From RH-AL1 sp965198485 (GTDB lineage Bacteria > Pseudomonadota > Alphaproteobacteria > Rhizobiales > Beijerinckiaceae): a DNA stretch of 64,000 bases. Positions 33,440 to 42,677 of this stretch are shown piece after piece. The position numbers and the translations under genes are program-made. The stretch's first letter is position 1. Each line of letters begins with the position of its first letter. A model generated the notes under the pieces. The model was not told the origin of the DNA. It made no database searches and saw only the letters and a program-made list of their open reading frames with translations. The stretch is taken from the NCBI GenBank assembly GCA_965198485.1, contig CBDAPQ010000005.1, forward strand, positions 1,798,001 through 1,862,000, in the 5' to 3' direction.

Positions 33440-34429
33440 ATGCTCAGTTTCTATGGATCGGGTACGAGAGGCATGATCGATGCGGGATCCGATCCGGCCA
33501 ACCTTTCCAGCGATATTCACTGGATCGATGCCTTCGAACCAACCGCCTCCGAGATGGCCTTTCTGCGCGTGGCGATGGGCGTGCGCGTGCCCTCCCTCGA
33601 CGATCTCGTCGAAATCGAGAATTCGTCGCGTCTCTCGCAGGAGGATGGCGGGCTGATCATGAGCCTGCCCGCGTTGGCCAAGGACGCGGACGGCTACCCT
33701 TTCGCGACACCCATCGGTTTCGTCGTCACGCCGGCGCGCGTTGTCACCATCCGCTTCGCGGTCCTGCCCTCGTTCGAGAAACTGGCCAAGCAGGTCTGTT
33801 CCAGGGGCGACCTGTCGAAAGGCGGTTACGGCGCCACGGTGAGTATCCTCGAGATCATGGTGGACCATATCGCCGACCTTCTCGAGCGGATCGGCGGCGA
33901 CTTCGACGACATGTCGCGAGCCGTCTTTCAGACCGGTCCGCTCGGGCATGAGGAGCGTCGCCCAAGGAACGCCAACACGCGGCTGGCAACGATGCTCAAG
34001 ACGATCGGGCGCGACGCCGACCTCATCTCGAAGGCGAGCCAGAGCATGCTCGGCCTCACCCGCATCGTCGTCTACATGATCAGCAAGGGCCAGAACGCGA
34101 TCACGCCGGAGCTGAAGGAGCGGCTCGACATCGTAAGCCAGGATGCCAAGTCTTTGCATGAGTTCCAGGAGCATCTCGATGGCAAGAGCCAGTTCCTGCT
34201 GGACACCTTGCTCGGTTTCGCCAACATCGAGCAGAACAACATCTTTCGGGTCCTGACGGTGGTTTCGGTGATCGGCATCCCACCCACCTTCATCGCCTCG
34301 ATGTACGGGATGAACTTCAAGACTATGCCGGAGCTCGACTGGCATTACGGCTACGCCTACGCGCTGACGTTGATCGTCCTCTCGGCCGCAGGCCCCGCGA
34401 TCTGGTTCAAGGTGAAGGGCTGGTGGTGA
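33440..34429 (+). CDS. corA: CorA-family magnesium transporter
   Basis: A 329-residue CorA: large cytoplasmic N-terminal domain, a long stalk helix and two C-terminal membrane helices (IFRVLTVVSVIGIPPTFIAS and YAYALTLIVLSAAGPAIWF) separated by the YGMNFKTMPEL signature, whose GMN forms the selectivity filter. Substrate is Mg2+, possibly also Co2+ or Ni2+. The TRIVVYMISKGQNA stalk segment is typical. Single gene followed at 56 bases by mutM. Confidence 0.94.
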   Translation: MLSFYGSGTRGMIDAGSDPANLSSDIHWIDAFEPTASEMAFLRVAMGVRVPSLDDLVEIENSSRLSQEDGGLIMSLPALAKDADGYPFATPIGFVVTPARVVTIRFAVLPSFEKLAKQVCSRGDLSKGGYGATVSILEIMVDHIADLLERIGGDFDDMSRAVFQTGPLGHEERRPRNANTRLATMLKTIGRDADLISKASQSMLGLTRIVVYMISKGQNAITPELKERLDIVSQDAKSLHEFQEHLDGKSQFLLDTLLGFANIEQNNIFRVLTVVSVIGIPPTFIASMYGMNFKTMPELDWHYGYAYALTLIVLSAAGPAIWFKVKGWW

Positions 34430-34485
34430 CGCCCGCGCGCTGAGTCTCACCATATGAGCCTCCTGTCCGCTCAGGAGAGAGAAGC

Positions 34486-35367
34486 TTGCCCGAACTGCCC
34501 GAGGTCGAGACCGTGCGTCGCGGTCTCGCGCCCGTCCTCGTCGGGGCGACGATCGAGGTCGTCGATCAGCGCCGCCCCGACCTGAGGTTTCCGTTCCCGG
34601 AGGCTTTCGCGGCGCGTCTGACCGGACGGCGGGTCGAGGCGCTGGAGCGGCGCGCCAAATACCTCTGGGGCCGCCTCGACGACGGCACCGTCCTCGTCAT
34701 GCATCTCGGTATGTCCGGCTCGTTCCGCATCGAGGCGGCGAACGCGGTGGGTCTGCCCGGCCTTTTCCACCATCCGCGTGGAGCGCCCGGTTTGCACGAC
34801 CATGTCGCGCTGACGCTCTCCAACGGAGTGCGCATCGTCTACAACGACCCTCGGCGCTTCGGCTTCATGCTGCTCGTCTCCGCCGATGCCTTGGACAAGC
34901 ATCCGCTCTTCGCCGGGATCGGCATCGAGCCGCTCGGGGAGGATTTGAATGGCGAGCGGCTGGCGCGGCTTTTCGCCGGTCGCACGACTCCGCTGAAGGC
35001 CGCGCTGCTCGACCAGAAGCTGATCGCTGGGCTCGGCAACATCTACGTATGCGAGGCGCTGCATCGCGCCGACTTGTCGCCGCGTCGTGCCGCCGGCACG
35101 CTGGTGCGGCGCGACGGTGCACCCACAGCGCGTGCGGCGAAGCTCGCCGCCACGATCAAGGAGGTCCTGCTCGAAGCCGTCGCTGCCGGCGGCTCGACGC
35201 TGCGCGACCATCGCCAGGCCGACGGCAAGATGGGCTATTTCCAGCACAGCTTCCGCGTCTACGACCGCGAGGACGATCCCTGCCCGAAGCTCACCTGTCC
35301 GGGCGTGATCAAGCGCATCGTGCAGAACGGCCGCTCGACGTTCTTCTGTCCGGCCTGCCAGAAGTAG
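34486..35367 (+). CDS. mutM: Formamidopyrimidine-DNA glycosylase, TTG start
   Basis: Bifunctional glycosylase/AP lyase that removes 8-oxoguanine. The 293-residue enzyme must start at TTG 34486 because the mature N-terminus (M)PELPEVETVRRGL, with catalytic Pro2 and Glu3, begins there; AGGAGAG lies about 6 bases upstream. ERRAKYLWG carries the conserved Lys, and QKLIAGLGNIYVCEALHRA is the helix-two-turn-helix. The C-terminal zinc finger has cysteines in PCPKLTCPG and FFCPACQ. Confidence 0.96.
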   Translation: MPELPEVETVRRGLAPVLVGATIEVVDQRRPDLRFPFPEAFAARLTGRRVEALERRAKYLWGRLDDGTVLVMHLGMSGSFRIEAANAVGLPGLFHHPRGAPGLHDHVALTLSNGVRIVYNDPRRFGFMLLVSADALDKHPLFAGIGIEPLGEDLNGERLARLFAGRTTPLKAALLDQKLIAGLGNIYVCEALHRADLSPRRAAGTLVRRDGAPTARAAKLAATIKEVLLEAVAAGGSTLRDHRQADGKMGYFQHSFRVYDREDDPCPKLTCPGVIKRIVQNGRSTFFCPACQK

Positions 35368-35496
35368 GCGCGTTCCCATGGCGCCAAGGCGTTGACCCGC
35401 TACGGCGACGTTGCAATCACTCCGGCATGAGCGGTGCCGGTTGGGCGAAGAGGCGGGCGATCCTGCGGCGTCGCCGCTTGAGCCCGCTTCGCCGAC

Positions 35497-35664
35497 TTGG
35501 AAGCCTCGATTGAGCACATCGAGCGCGACACCGCCGACATCAAGGCCGATATTCGCACTATGCGCGCCAACGCCCGGGGCGACCTCCGCCTCATGTTCGG
35601 TGCGATCAGCTCCGCGGTCGTCGGGCTCGCTGCCAACATGGGCGAGGGCTTCCAGTGGTTCTGA
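35497..35664 (+). pseudogene. Remnant of a small coiled-coil/membrane protein
   Basis: A 55-residue frame, TTG-start if real: a heptad-like charged stretch (EASIEHIERDTADIKADIRT) followed by a hydrophobic segment (LMFGAISSAVVGLAANMG) and GFQWF at the end. This is the pattern of a small coiled-coil plus single-helix protein that is often multicopy in Rhizobiales. A stop lies just upstream (35485-35487), and the family normally has more N-terminal residues, so it may be a truncated copy. Confidence 0.4.
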
Positions 35665-35720
35665 GCGGCTGCGGATCGTTCAGGCCGCTTGCCTGTTCTC
35701 CTAGCCGAAGGAGACCATTG

Positions 35721-35930
35721 ATGGCCGACGACAAGCTGGCGCAGAAGCGCAACACCGGGCCCGAGCCGATGAAGGCCGAGCCCAACCAGTACCGCGAAAA
35801 GACATACGAAGCGCCCAACCCGCCGGAGAAGGTCGTGGAGGAAAACCAGAAACTGCCGGAGAAAACCGCCGAGGCCAAGGTCGAGAGCGACATGGGCGCA
35901 GCCGTCGACGAGGTGAAGAAGCGGCTCTGA
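35721..35930 (+). CDS. Small, highly charged hypothetical protein
   Basis: A 69-residue hydrophilic protein (MADDKLAQKRNTGPEPMKAE) rich in Lys, Glu and Pro, probably disordered, ending VDEVKKRL. A GAAGGAG ribosome site about 8 bases before the ATG supports translation. It has no membrane segment or recognised family. It converges on the L,D-transpeptidase gene across an imperfect hairpin at about 35939-35965. Confidence 0.6.
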   Translation: MADDKLAQKRNTGPEPMKAEPNQYREKTYEAPNPPEKVVEENQKLPEKTAEAKVESDMGAAVDEVKKRL

Positions 35931-35976
35931 GCATTTTTCCCCTGCGCCGCGAAGCGGAGCGGGGGAATTGCCTGCC

Positions 35977-36714
35977 TCAGAGCACCACCACCCGCGTGCC
36001 TTCCTTGACGCGGCCGTAGAGGTCGATCGCGTCCTGGTTGATCAGGCGGATGCAGCCCGACGAGGCGTTGGTGCCGATCGAGTGCGGCTCCAATGTGCCG
36101 TGGATGCGGAAGTACGTGTCCTTGTTACCCTGCCACAGGTACATGGCGCGGGCGCCGAGCGGGTTGCGGTAACCGCCGGCGACGCCGATGCCGCTCTGCA
36201 ACTTGTCGAGCTGCGGCTTGAGTTCCGGATGGCGCTCGATCATCTCCTTGGGCGGGTACCAGTCCGGCCATTCCTGCTTGGTCTTGATGACCGCCTCGCC
36301 TTTCCAGGCGAAACCGGCCTTGCCGACTGCCACGCCGTAGCGCATCGCCCTGCCGTCGCCTTCGACGAGGTAAAGGTAGTGCGCCTTGGGATCGACCACG
36401 ATGGTGCCGGTGGGCTCCTTGGTGGCATAGGCCACCTCCTTGCGCTCGAAGCCCTTGCGCACAAGCGCGGGCGTGACGCCCGGCACCTCGAACTTGTCCC
36501 TCATCGGTTGGTAGAGCGCGGAATAACGCGTGTCTAGCGCGGCCACGGCGACCGGCTTGGTCGCGGCAGCCATCGCGTCGGCGACGGGCACCATCACCGG
36601 CGGCTGCGGCGCCGCCACAGCGAGTGTCGGCGTGTTCACGCCGCCGCAACCGGCGAGTCCGAGCGAAGCGACGGCAATGAGGAGCAATGCGAGCAGTGCG
36701 GGTCGGCGGGACAT
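35977..36714 (-). CDS. L,D-transpeptidase lipoprotein (YkuD domain)
   Basis: A 245-residue periplasmic L,D-transpeptidase that can make 3-3 peptidoglycan cross-links or attach proteins to peptidoglycan. The N-terminus ends in the lipobox SLGLAGC, so it should be a lipoprotein. The YkuD domain (about 100-245) has the His in RIHGT and the catalytic Cys in SSGCIRLINQDAIDLY. Repeated DAMAAATKPVAVAAL linker follows the lipobox. Proteins of this type are multicopy in Rhizobiales. It is a single gene. Confidence 0.92.
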   Translation of the reverse strand: MSRRPALLALLLIAVASLGLAGCGGVNTPTLAVAAPQPPVMVPVADAMAAATKPVAVAALDTRYSALYQPMRDKFEVPGVTPALVRKGFERKEVAYATKEPTGTIVVDPKAHYLYLVEGDGRAMRYGVAVGKAGFAWKGEAVIKTKQEWPDWYPPKEMIERHPELKPQLDKLQSGIGVAGGYRNPLGARAMYLWQGNKDTYFRIHGTLEPHSIGTNASSGCIRLINQDAIDLYGRVKEGTRVVVL

Positions 36715-36846
36715 CGGGCGGGCAAACCTCGAACGCTTTGCAAAATGTCCTTGCTTCTACACCAATTCCGGCACCGAAGCTGTAGCCGCCGCATCACGAC
36801 AGCGCCAAGCCCTTCGGCAAAATTATGGCACCGCTACCGTGGGCCG

Positions 36847-37728
36847 CTACTTCTGCGAGACCAGCTTGCCGGAGGCGGCGTAAATCGCTTGGCGGAAGGC
36901 ACCCTCGATCGTCACGGCAAAGTTGTAGTGCGTGCGCGAGAACGGCATGGCCTTGAAGGGACGGTTGGAGCGCCAGCCCACAAGGATCGCGCCGACACGC
37001 GCCATGTCCGCATCGAACATCAGCGCGCCGCCCGAGGCGCCGTCGCCGGTGTCGCAATCGAACGAGAATTCGCGCGTGCCTTCCTCGCCCTCGGAGAGCT
37101 TGTCGTGCAGCATGCACTGCTGGAAGGACAGGTGCTTGGCCTCGCCCCAGTCGATGTGCCCGCGTGACACGAAGGTCACCGGCGCGTCATCGTGGATGTC
37201 GCTGGCGAGGCCGTAGGGGCGCACACCGGTCACCGCGTGGGTGAGCCGGGCCACAGCCCAATCGTGGGACACGGCGGCATCGTAGGGCTTGGTGCTGCCG
37301 GCGACGATGCTGGAGAGATCGATCGGCACGTGGGTCTCGCGGCCGTTCAGCGTGATGTCGAAGGTGCAGGTACGCGCCCGCGGCATGCCGTTTTCGTCGT
37401 AGAACACGTGCGCGGCGGTGGTGATTACGTCGTCGCTGAGCGTCAGCTGGCCGGCACCGTGCGCGTTGCCGCACTGGATCAGGCCAGAGGCCATATGATT
37501 GCGGACGAGCTCGGCGTCGTTGATGTCGTGCTCGGCGGCGAAGGCCTCGGCCTCGCGCCGCGAATCACGGCCGAAGACCACGACCGGCACGACGGCGGCC
37601 GTCGCGGAGCGAGGCGTCGCAGGAGACGAGGATGGGAGGGGAGTGGCGAGGCAAGCAGGAGCGGCTAAAACAGCCGGAGCGGAGACAAGAAAGGCAGCAG
37701 CGAGCGTCGACCGACCCCAATTCCGCAT
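36847..37728 (-). CDS. Secreted trypsin-like serine protease
   Basis: A 293-residue protease of the chymotrypsin fold with a signal peptide (STLAAAFLVSAPAVLAA). The triad residues are in TTAAHVF (His), HDWAVARL (Asp) and DTGDGASGGAL (Ser). Several cysteines (ARTCTF, QQCM, DCDTG) suggest disulfides and periplasmic or extracellular location. There is no PDZ or regulatory domain, unlike DegP. Substrate is unknown. It lies next to the L,D-transpeptidase on the same strand but is separated by 132 bases. Confidence 0.85.
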   Translation of the reverse strand: MRNWGRSTLAAAFLVSAPAVLAAPACLATPLPSSSPATPRSATAAVVPVVVFGRDSRREAEAFAAEHDINDAELVRNHMASGLIQCGNAHGAGQLTLSDDVITTAAHVFYDENGMPRARTCTFDITLNGRETHVPIDLSSIVAGSTKPYDAAVSHDWAVARLTHAVTGVRPYGLASDIHDDAPVTFVSRGHIDWGEAKHLSFQQCMLHDKLSEGEEGTREFSFDCDTGDGASGGALMFDADMARVGAILVGWRSNRPFKAMPFSRTHYNFAVTIEGAFRQAIYAASGKLVSQK

Positions 37729-37918
37729 CCCCGCCCTCGCCTCGCTGACCTTGAGTATCGGAAACTCTGCCGGCAGCTTTGGCTCAAATCAAGGCGGAGC
37801 CCCTTGAAAAGCCGAGCACCGACACGGTGTGGCAGCGTTACCATGATGCACTTTCCGGAGCTTGCGGCCCGCGCCCGGCGATTGCTAAGCCGGATGATCC
37901 CAGGAGCCGCTGCCGCCC

Positions 37919-39076
37919 ATGCCGATCCGCGATCTCTATGAGGCCAGGGTGCGGGAGGGGCAGATCGAGCGCGATGCGGCGCAGGAACAGGTCGTCGGCC
38001 GCCTCGACGACCTCTGCGACCGGGTCGACGGCTACAGCCCGGCGCGCAAAACCTCGGCGCTGGGCTGGCTGTTCGGCAGCAAGCCGAACAGCGGGGCGCC
38101 GAAAGGCCTTTACATTTGGGGTGGCGTCGGGCGTGGCAAATCCATGCTCATGGACATGTTCTTCGAGCGCGCCAACGTCGGCAAGAAGCGCCGCGTGCAC
38201 TTTCACGCCTTTATGGCGCAGGTGCACGCCGACATCTTCAAGTATCGCCAGGCGCTGAAGCGCGGCGAGGTCAAGGGCGAGGACCCCATCGAGCCGGTGG
38301 CCGAGGCCATCGCGCGGACCTGCGCGCTGCTCTGCTTCGACGAGTTCACCGTCACCGACATCGCCGACGCGATGATCCTAGGCCGCCTCTTCAAGGTGCT
38401 GTTCGCCCAAGGCGTGGTGATTGTGGCGACCTCTAACGTCGAGCCCACCGACCTCTACCGCGACGGCCTCAACCGCCAGCTGTTCCTGCCCTCGATCGAC
38501 CTGCTGCTGCAGCATATGGACGTGGTGAAGCTCGATGCACGCGCCGACTACCGCATGGAGAAGCTCGCCGGGCAGCCGACCTTCCACGTGCCGGCCGGGC
38601 CATTCTCGCGCGAGGCATTGACCGCGACATTCCGCACCCTGACCGGGCGCGACGCCGGCAAGCCGTCGAGCGTGAAAGTGCTGGGGCGTGAGGTGGCGGT
38701 GCCGGAGGCGCGGGGATCTGTGGCGCGTTTCGGCTTCGCCGACCTCTGCGCCAAGCCGCTCGGCGCCAACGATTACCTCGCCATCGCCACTACCTTCCGC
38801 TCGGTGATCGTCGACGACATTCCCGTGCTGAAGGCCTCGCAGCGCAACGAGGCCAAGCGCTTCATCGTCATGATTGACGCCTTTTACGAGGCCCGCACCA
38901 AGTTCTTCGCCTCCGCCGCCGCCAGGCCAGCGAAGCTGTTCGAGGCCGAGGAGGGCAGCGAAGCGTTCGAGTTCCAGCGCACGATCTCGCGGCTGAACGA
39001 GATGCAGTCGGAGGAGTACATGGCTCTGCCGGCGCCGACGGGCGCGCGGGACCACGCGGGGATCGTGGATACTTAG
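37919..39076 (+). CDS. zapE: Cell-division ATPase ZapE/AFG1
   Basis: A 385-residue AFG1-type AAA ATPase. ZapE in proteobacteria affects Z-ring function; the mitochondrial homologue helps degrade respiratory subunits. Walker A is GGVGRGKSML (about 67-76), Walker B is LLCFDEFTVTD, and the sensor-type ATSNVEPTDLY and GLNRQLFLPSIDLL are family markers. The start at ATG 37919 fits MPIRDLYEARVREGQI. A ribosome site is weak. It ends just before a repeat element. Confidence 0.93.
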   Translation: MPIRDLYEARVREGQIERDAAQEQVVGRLDDLCDRVDGYSPARKTSALGWLFGSKPNSGAPKGLYIWGGVGRGKSMLMDMFFERANVGKKRRVHFHAFMAQVHADIFKYRQALKRGEVKGEDPIEPVAEAIARTCALLCFDEFTVTDIADAMILGRLFKVLFAQGVVIVATSNVEPTDLYRDGLNRQLFLPSIDLLLQHMDVVKLDARADYRMEKLAGQPTFHVPAGPFSREALTATFRTLTGRDAGKPSSVKVLGREVAVPEARGSVARFGFADLCAKPLGANDYLAIATTFRSVIVDDIPVLKASQRNEAKRFIVMIDAFYEARTKFFASAAARPAKLFEAEEGSEAFEFQRTISRLNEMQSEEYMALPAPTGARDHAGIVDT

Positions 39077-39085
39077 ACGGACTTA

Positions 39086-39235
39086 TCCTCCATCGCGAAG
39101 CGGAGGAGGGGGACCATACGCAGCATGGTGGAGGAGGCTGCCGCGCTTCTCGGCTGGGCTGATGCGCTCGCCTCGACACTGAAGCCGAAACGCTCGTCCG
39201 CTCCCTCCACCGCCTTCGGCGGTCCCCCTCCCCCC
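39086..39235. repeat. Palindromic repeat pair between zapE and purQ
   Basis: Exact 11-base inverted repeat: GGAGGGGGACC (39105-39115) and GGTCCCCCTCC (39221-39231). Each arm also folds on itself, for example CCGCCTTCGGCGG in the right arm and CCTCC...GGAGG in the left. This type of CTCCATCGCGAAGCGGAGG unit is found dispersed between genes in alphaproteobacteria. It covers the convergent ends of zapE and purQ. No CRISPR-like regular spacing exists. Confidence 0.6.
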
Positions 39236-39251
39236 ACGGAGAGCATTAGCC

Positions 39252-39932
39252 CTACGCCGCCAGGCTCTGAAACAGCGGCAGGCCGTCGATGCCGCCGCAG
39301 AGCGGATCGACCAGGTTCTCCGGGTGCGGCATCATCCCGAGTACGCGAAGATTTTCCGAGTAGATGCCGGCGATCTCGTGCATCGAGCCGTTGGGCGAGC
39401 CCTGATCCTTCACGTGGCCGCTCGCGTCGCAGTAGCGGAACGCCACGCGCTTCTCGTCCTCCAGTCGCCGGATCGTGTCGGGATCGGCGGTGTAGTTGCC
39501 CTCGCCGTGGGCGATCGCCACCTCGATCGTCTGTCCTGCATTGTAGCGCAAGGTGAAAGCCGTATCGGCGCGCTCGACGCGCAGGTGCTGCAGGCGGCAG
39601 ACGAAGCGCAGGTTGGCGTTGCGCATCAGCACGCCCGGCAGCAAGCCGCTCTCCACCAGGATCTGGAAGCCGTTGCAGATGCCGAGCACCAGGCCGCCGC
39701 GGGCGGCGTGCGCCCGCACCGCATCCATGATCGGCGAACGGGCGGCGATGGCGCCGCAGCGCAGATAGTCGCCGTAGGCGAAGCCGCCCGGCAGCACGGC
39801 GAGGTCGATGCCCGACGGTAGGTCGTGATCGGCGTGCCAGACCGTCGTCGCCTCAAGGCCGCCCCGGCGCAGTGCGCGCAACGCGTCGCCCTCGCGGTTC
39901 GAGCCGGGGAAGACGACGACGGCGGCTTTCAT
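39252..39932 (-). CDS. purQ: Phosphoribosylformylglycinamidine synthase subunit I (glutaminase)
   Basis: Provides ammonia from glutamine to PurL in the fourth step of purine synthesis. The 226-residue class I amidotransferase has nucleophile Cys in LGICNGFQIL, and the His-Glu pair in MMPHPENLVDP. VVFPGSNREGDALRAL and LPGGFAYGDYLRCGA are PurQ-specific. purL and purS are not seen nearby in the window. Start is fixed by MKAAVVVFPG. Confidence 0.97.
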   Translation of the reverse strand: MKAAVVVFPGSNREGDALRALRRGGLEATTVWHADHDLPSGIDLAVLPGGFAYGDYLRCGAIAARSPIMDAVRAHAARGGLVLGICNGFQILVESGLLPGVLMRNANLRFVCRLQHLRVERADTAFTLRYNAGQTIEVAIAHGEGNYTADPDTIRRLEDEKRVAFRYCDASGHVKDQGSPNGSMHEIAGIYSENLRVLGMMPHPENLVDPLCGGIDGLPLFQSLAA

Positions 39933-40210
39933 GGGGGCGTCCGAACAACAAGATGGCGGCTAGGGCTAAGGAGTTCGGACGTCGACCGCAACGCAGCAAT
40001 CACCTCGGCCGGCATGTCGTCGCGCGCCGTGCTTCATACTCGTCTCCGGCTGACCATGCACGGGCATGGAAAGATCCTGGCCGTTGTCGAACGAGGCTTC
40101 AGTCGCGAAGGCCGACTTTCTCGACCCTGGTCGTCATCAGCTTGTCGTTGCCGTTGACCATGAAGGTGCGACTTTGCCCTTGAACTACTCCAGAGAGGCC
40201 ATCTGGTCGT

Positions 40211-40333
40211 TCATGTCCTGAACGAGGTGGCATCGCCGACCGGCCGACCGGTTGAGTCGGCGCGCACCGTGAGTATCGCCACAGTGCCGGCGACCAGAGC
40301 GGCAAGGCACGAGATCATGGTAGCGAGCTTCAT
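40211..40333 (-). pseudogene. Small exported-type frame after dsbD, possibly decayed
   Basis: A 40-codon frame (MKLATMISCLAALVAGTVAI at the start) whose ATG overlaps the dsbD TGA. It has a signal-peptide-like N-terminus but stops after TSFRT. Downstream, in other frames, further coherent pieces occur (MNDQMASLE and TFMVNGNDKLMTTRVEKVGL, ending near 40099). This could be one small secreted-protein gene broken by frameshifts, or a chance frame. Confidence 0.35.
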
Positions 40334-42567
40334 CAATCCAATCCCTTGGTGATCAAGGCTGGGGTGTTCGCGGCTTGGTTGCGCGAGGCACCGGCCTCCA
40401 GAGACGCGAGCCGCGAGGGCGGTGTCAGGGCGGAGGATTTGATGCCGGCCGCCTTGTCGAGCGCCGCTGAGACGTCGCCCTGGTCGAGCAGTTCCGGCAG
40501 CACGATTCCGCCGGGCGCCGCCGGCCCGTAGACGATGTTGAAGGGGATGCCATAGCGGCCGTAGCTCGCGAGGTAGGCGCCGATCTCGGGGTCGGGCCGC
40601 GTCCAGTCCGCCTGCATCGGCACCGAGGTCGAGTTCAACCGCTTGGCGATGGCCTCTTTGGAGAGAACGAAGCGCTTGTTCGCCTGGCAGGTCAGGCACC
40701 AGTCCGCCGTCACGTCGACGAACACGGTCTTGCCCTGAGATACGAGGCTGCGGATCCGATCGCGATCGAAGCTCTTCCAGGCGATGACGTCGCCGGTCTC
40801 GACGCCGCGCTTGGCGTTGGCGGCGGCGATCACGTCGGGCAGCGCGATCGCCACGACCGCCAGCGCCGCGACGGCCGGGAACACCAGCCTGCGCCGCGCC
40901 TCGGGCAGGCGCTCGCGGAAGGTCACCATCGCCACGATCACGATGAGCAGCGCCGCCAGTACGGCGGCGGCGGCGACGCCGACCTGGGAGGCGAGGATGC
41001 CAAGCAGCCACAGTGCGGTCAGCGCGAGCGGCAGCGCCATCGCCTGCTTCACCCAGAGCATCCAGCGGCCGGGCCTGGGCATCTTGGCCGCGAGCCCAGG
41101 AAGGGCCGCCACCAGCAGGTAGGGCAGAGCGAGGCCGAGACCGAGCGCGAAAAAGATCGCCAGCATCTGCCAGGTCTCGCCGGCGAGCGCGAAGCCGACG
41201 GCCGTGCCGAGGAACGGCGCCGAGCAGGGTGTCGCCAGCAGGGTGGCGAAGGCGCCGGTGACGAAATGGCCGGCGAGGCTCTCGTCGGGGCCGGTCCGCG
41301 AGGAAGCGGCGTTGGCGATGAAGCGCGGCAGCGGCACCTCGAAGAAGCCGGCGAGGTGGCAGGCGAAGAGGGTCACCAGCACCGCCATGGCCGCGATGAA
41401 CGCCGGCTCCTGGAACTGGATGCCCCAGCCGATGCTGTGGCCCGCCGCCTTGACCGCGATCAGGGCGCAGGCGATGGCGAGGAACGAGGCGATGATGCCC
41501 GTCGCCGTCGCCAGAAACCCGGCGCGCACCGTCGCCGGCGCCCGCCCGCCCTGGCTGACGACAGAAATGAACTTCAGGCTCAGCACCGGCAGCACGCAGG
41601 GCATGAGGTTGAGGATGAGGCCACCGAGCAGCGCCACGCCGAGCATGGCGAGGAGCGAGGGGCCGGGCGTCTCCTCTAACGCCGACGCGCCCTGCGCGAT
41701 CCGCGGCACCACGGCTTCGAGCGCGCGACCGCCGTCGACCAGCGTCAAGGTCGCCGCTCGGCCCGCGAGGTGGGCGCCGACCGGCAGGTTGCGCGTCAGG
41801 GGCAGCACGAAGGTGGCCTCGCGCTTGTCGGTCGAGAGCGTGACCCGCGGCGTGCCGAGCTGGGTCTCCGGCCTCAGCTCGGGAATGAGGTCGGGTTTTT
41901 CGAAGGGCGGGAGCGAAGTCGCGACGACCTGCAGCGCGGCGTTGCCCTTGTCGGAAACCTCTTCGACGCTCTTGATCACGAAGCCGGAGGTGCGGCTGTC
42001 GCTCGGCACTGCCGCGCTTGCCTTGGCGATGAGCTGGGCGTCGATGGGATCGGAAGTCGCCGCACCGACCGGGACGCTCAGCGCGAGGTCCAGCGTCTCG
42101 GGGATGCACTGGTCGGCGCAGATCAGGATGTCGAGCTTGAGTTTGAGATCGAGCGGCTGGCCCTTGTCGGCGAGCTTGAGGTCGAGCGGAAACACGACCT
42201 CGTGCTTGTAGCCGAAGGTCTGGATGCCGAGCACGGTGACGCGCTCGGGCGCGGGATAGAGCAGGTCCGCCGCGCCTAGATCGTGCGAGCCCTGCCAGTC
42301 CAAGGTCGGCGGAAGACCGGCATCGCCCGGCGAGCGCCAATAGGTCTTCCAGGCGTTGTCGAGCTTGATCTCGAGGCCGGCCGGCATCGTCGCGAGATCG
42401 CCAGTTCCTGACACGGCCGTCAAGAGGCGCGCCGCGACGTGGTCGCTCTTGACCCACGGGCTGGAGGCGGCCCAGGCCGGCGCGTTGCAGCCGACAGCGA
42501 GGGCGATGAACGCGATCACCCGGCAAAAAGTCCGCCATCCGACCGAAGCGTGCCCCATGTCCCTCAT
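40333..42567 (-). CDS. dsbD: Thiol:disulfide interchange protein DsbD-like
   Basis: Carries reducing power from cytoplasmic thioredoxin to periplasmic thiols. The 744-residue protein has a signal peptide, a periplasmic domain with CADQC (DILICADQCIPETLDL), about eight membrane helices from about 310 to 580 including the conserved LMPCVLPVLSLKFI and TPCSAPFLGTAVGF, and a C-terminal thioredoxin-like domain with ADWCLTCQANK. The membrane Cys pair is in the two Pro-Cys motifs. ATG 42567 is followed by MGHASVGWRTF and a hydrophobic stretch. Confidence 0.92.
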   Translation of the reverse strand: MRDMGHASVGWRTFCRVIAFIALAVGCNAPAWAASSPWVKSDHVAARLLTAVSGTGDLATMPAGLEIKLDNAWKTYWRSPGDAGLPPTLDWQGSHDLGAADLLYPAPERVTVLGIQTFGYKHEVVFPLDLKLADKGQPLDLKLKLDILICADQCIPETLDLALSVPVGAATSDPIDAQLIAKASAAVPSDSRTSGFVIKSVEEVSDKGNAALQVVATSLPPFEKPDLIPELRPETQLGTPRVTLSTDKREATFVLPLTRNLPVGAHLAGRAATLTLVDGGRALEAVVPRIAQGASALEETPGPSLLAMLGVALLGGLILNLMPCVLPVLSLKFISVVSQGGRAPATVRAGFLATATGIIASFLAIACALIAVKAAGHSIGWGIQFQEPAFIAAMAVLVTLFACHLAGFFEVPLPRFIANAASSRTGPDESLAGHFVTGAFATLLATPCSAPFLGTAVGFALAGETWQMLAIFFALGLGLALPYLLVAALPGLAAKMPRPGRWMLWVKQAMALPLALTALWLLGILASQVGVAAAAVLAALLIVIVAMVTFRERLPEARRRLVFPAVAALAVVAIALPDVIAAANAKRGVETGDVIAWKSFDRDRIRSLVSQGKTVFVDVTADWCLTCQANKRFVLSKEAIAKRLNSTSVPMQADWTRPDPEIGAYLASYGRYGIPFNIVYGPAAPGGIVLPELLDQGDVSAALDKAAGIKSSALTPPSRLASLEAGASRNQAANTPALITKGLD

Positions 42568-42677
42568 AGTCGACGCCTAGCCCGAAGACATGTCCTGCGC
42601 AATCTAGCAAAGGCGCAACGCTCGCTGTGTGGGGTCATGCGGCTGCCGTGAGTTTCGCGCGGCGAAGCGGCCGACGC

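Noticed and set aside
35933..35965. T-run and hairpin taken as a terminator for the small charged protein gene
   Set aside because: The T-run precedes the hairpin on the plus strand and would be an A-run on the minus strand, so neither strand has a stem followed by U residues. It looks like a dispersed palindrome.
39077..39251. Possible CRISPR or short tandem array between zapE and purQ
   Set aside because: Only one inverted pair is present, with no regular direct repeats and spacers.
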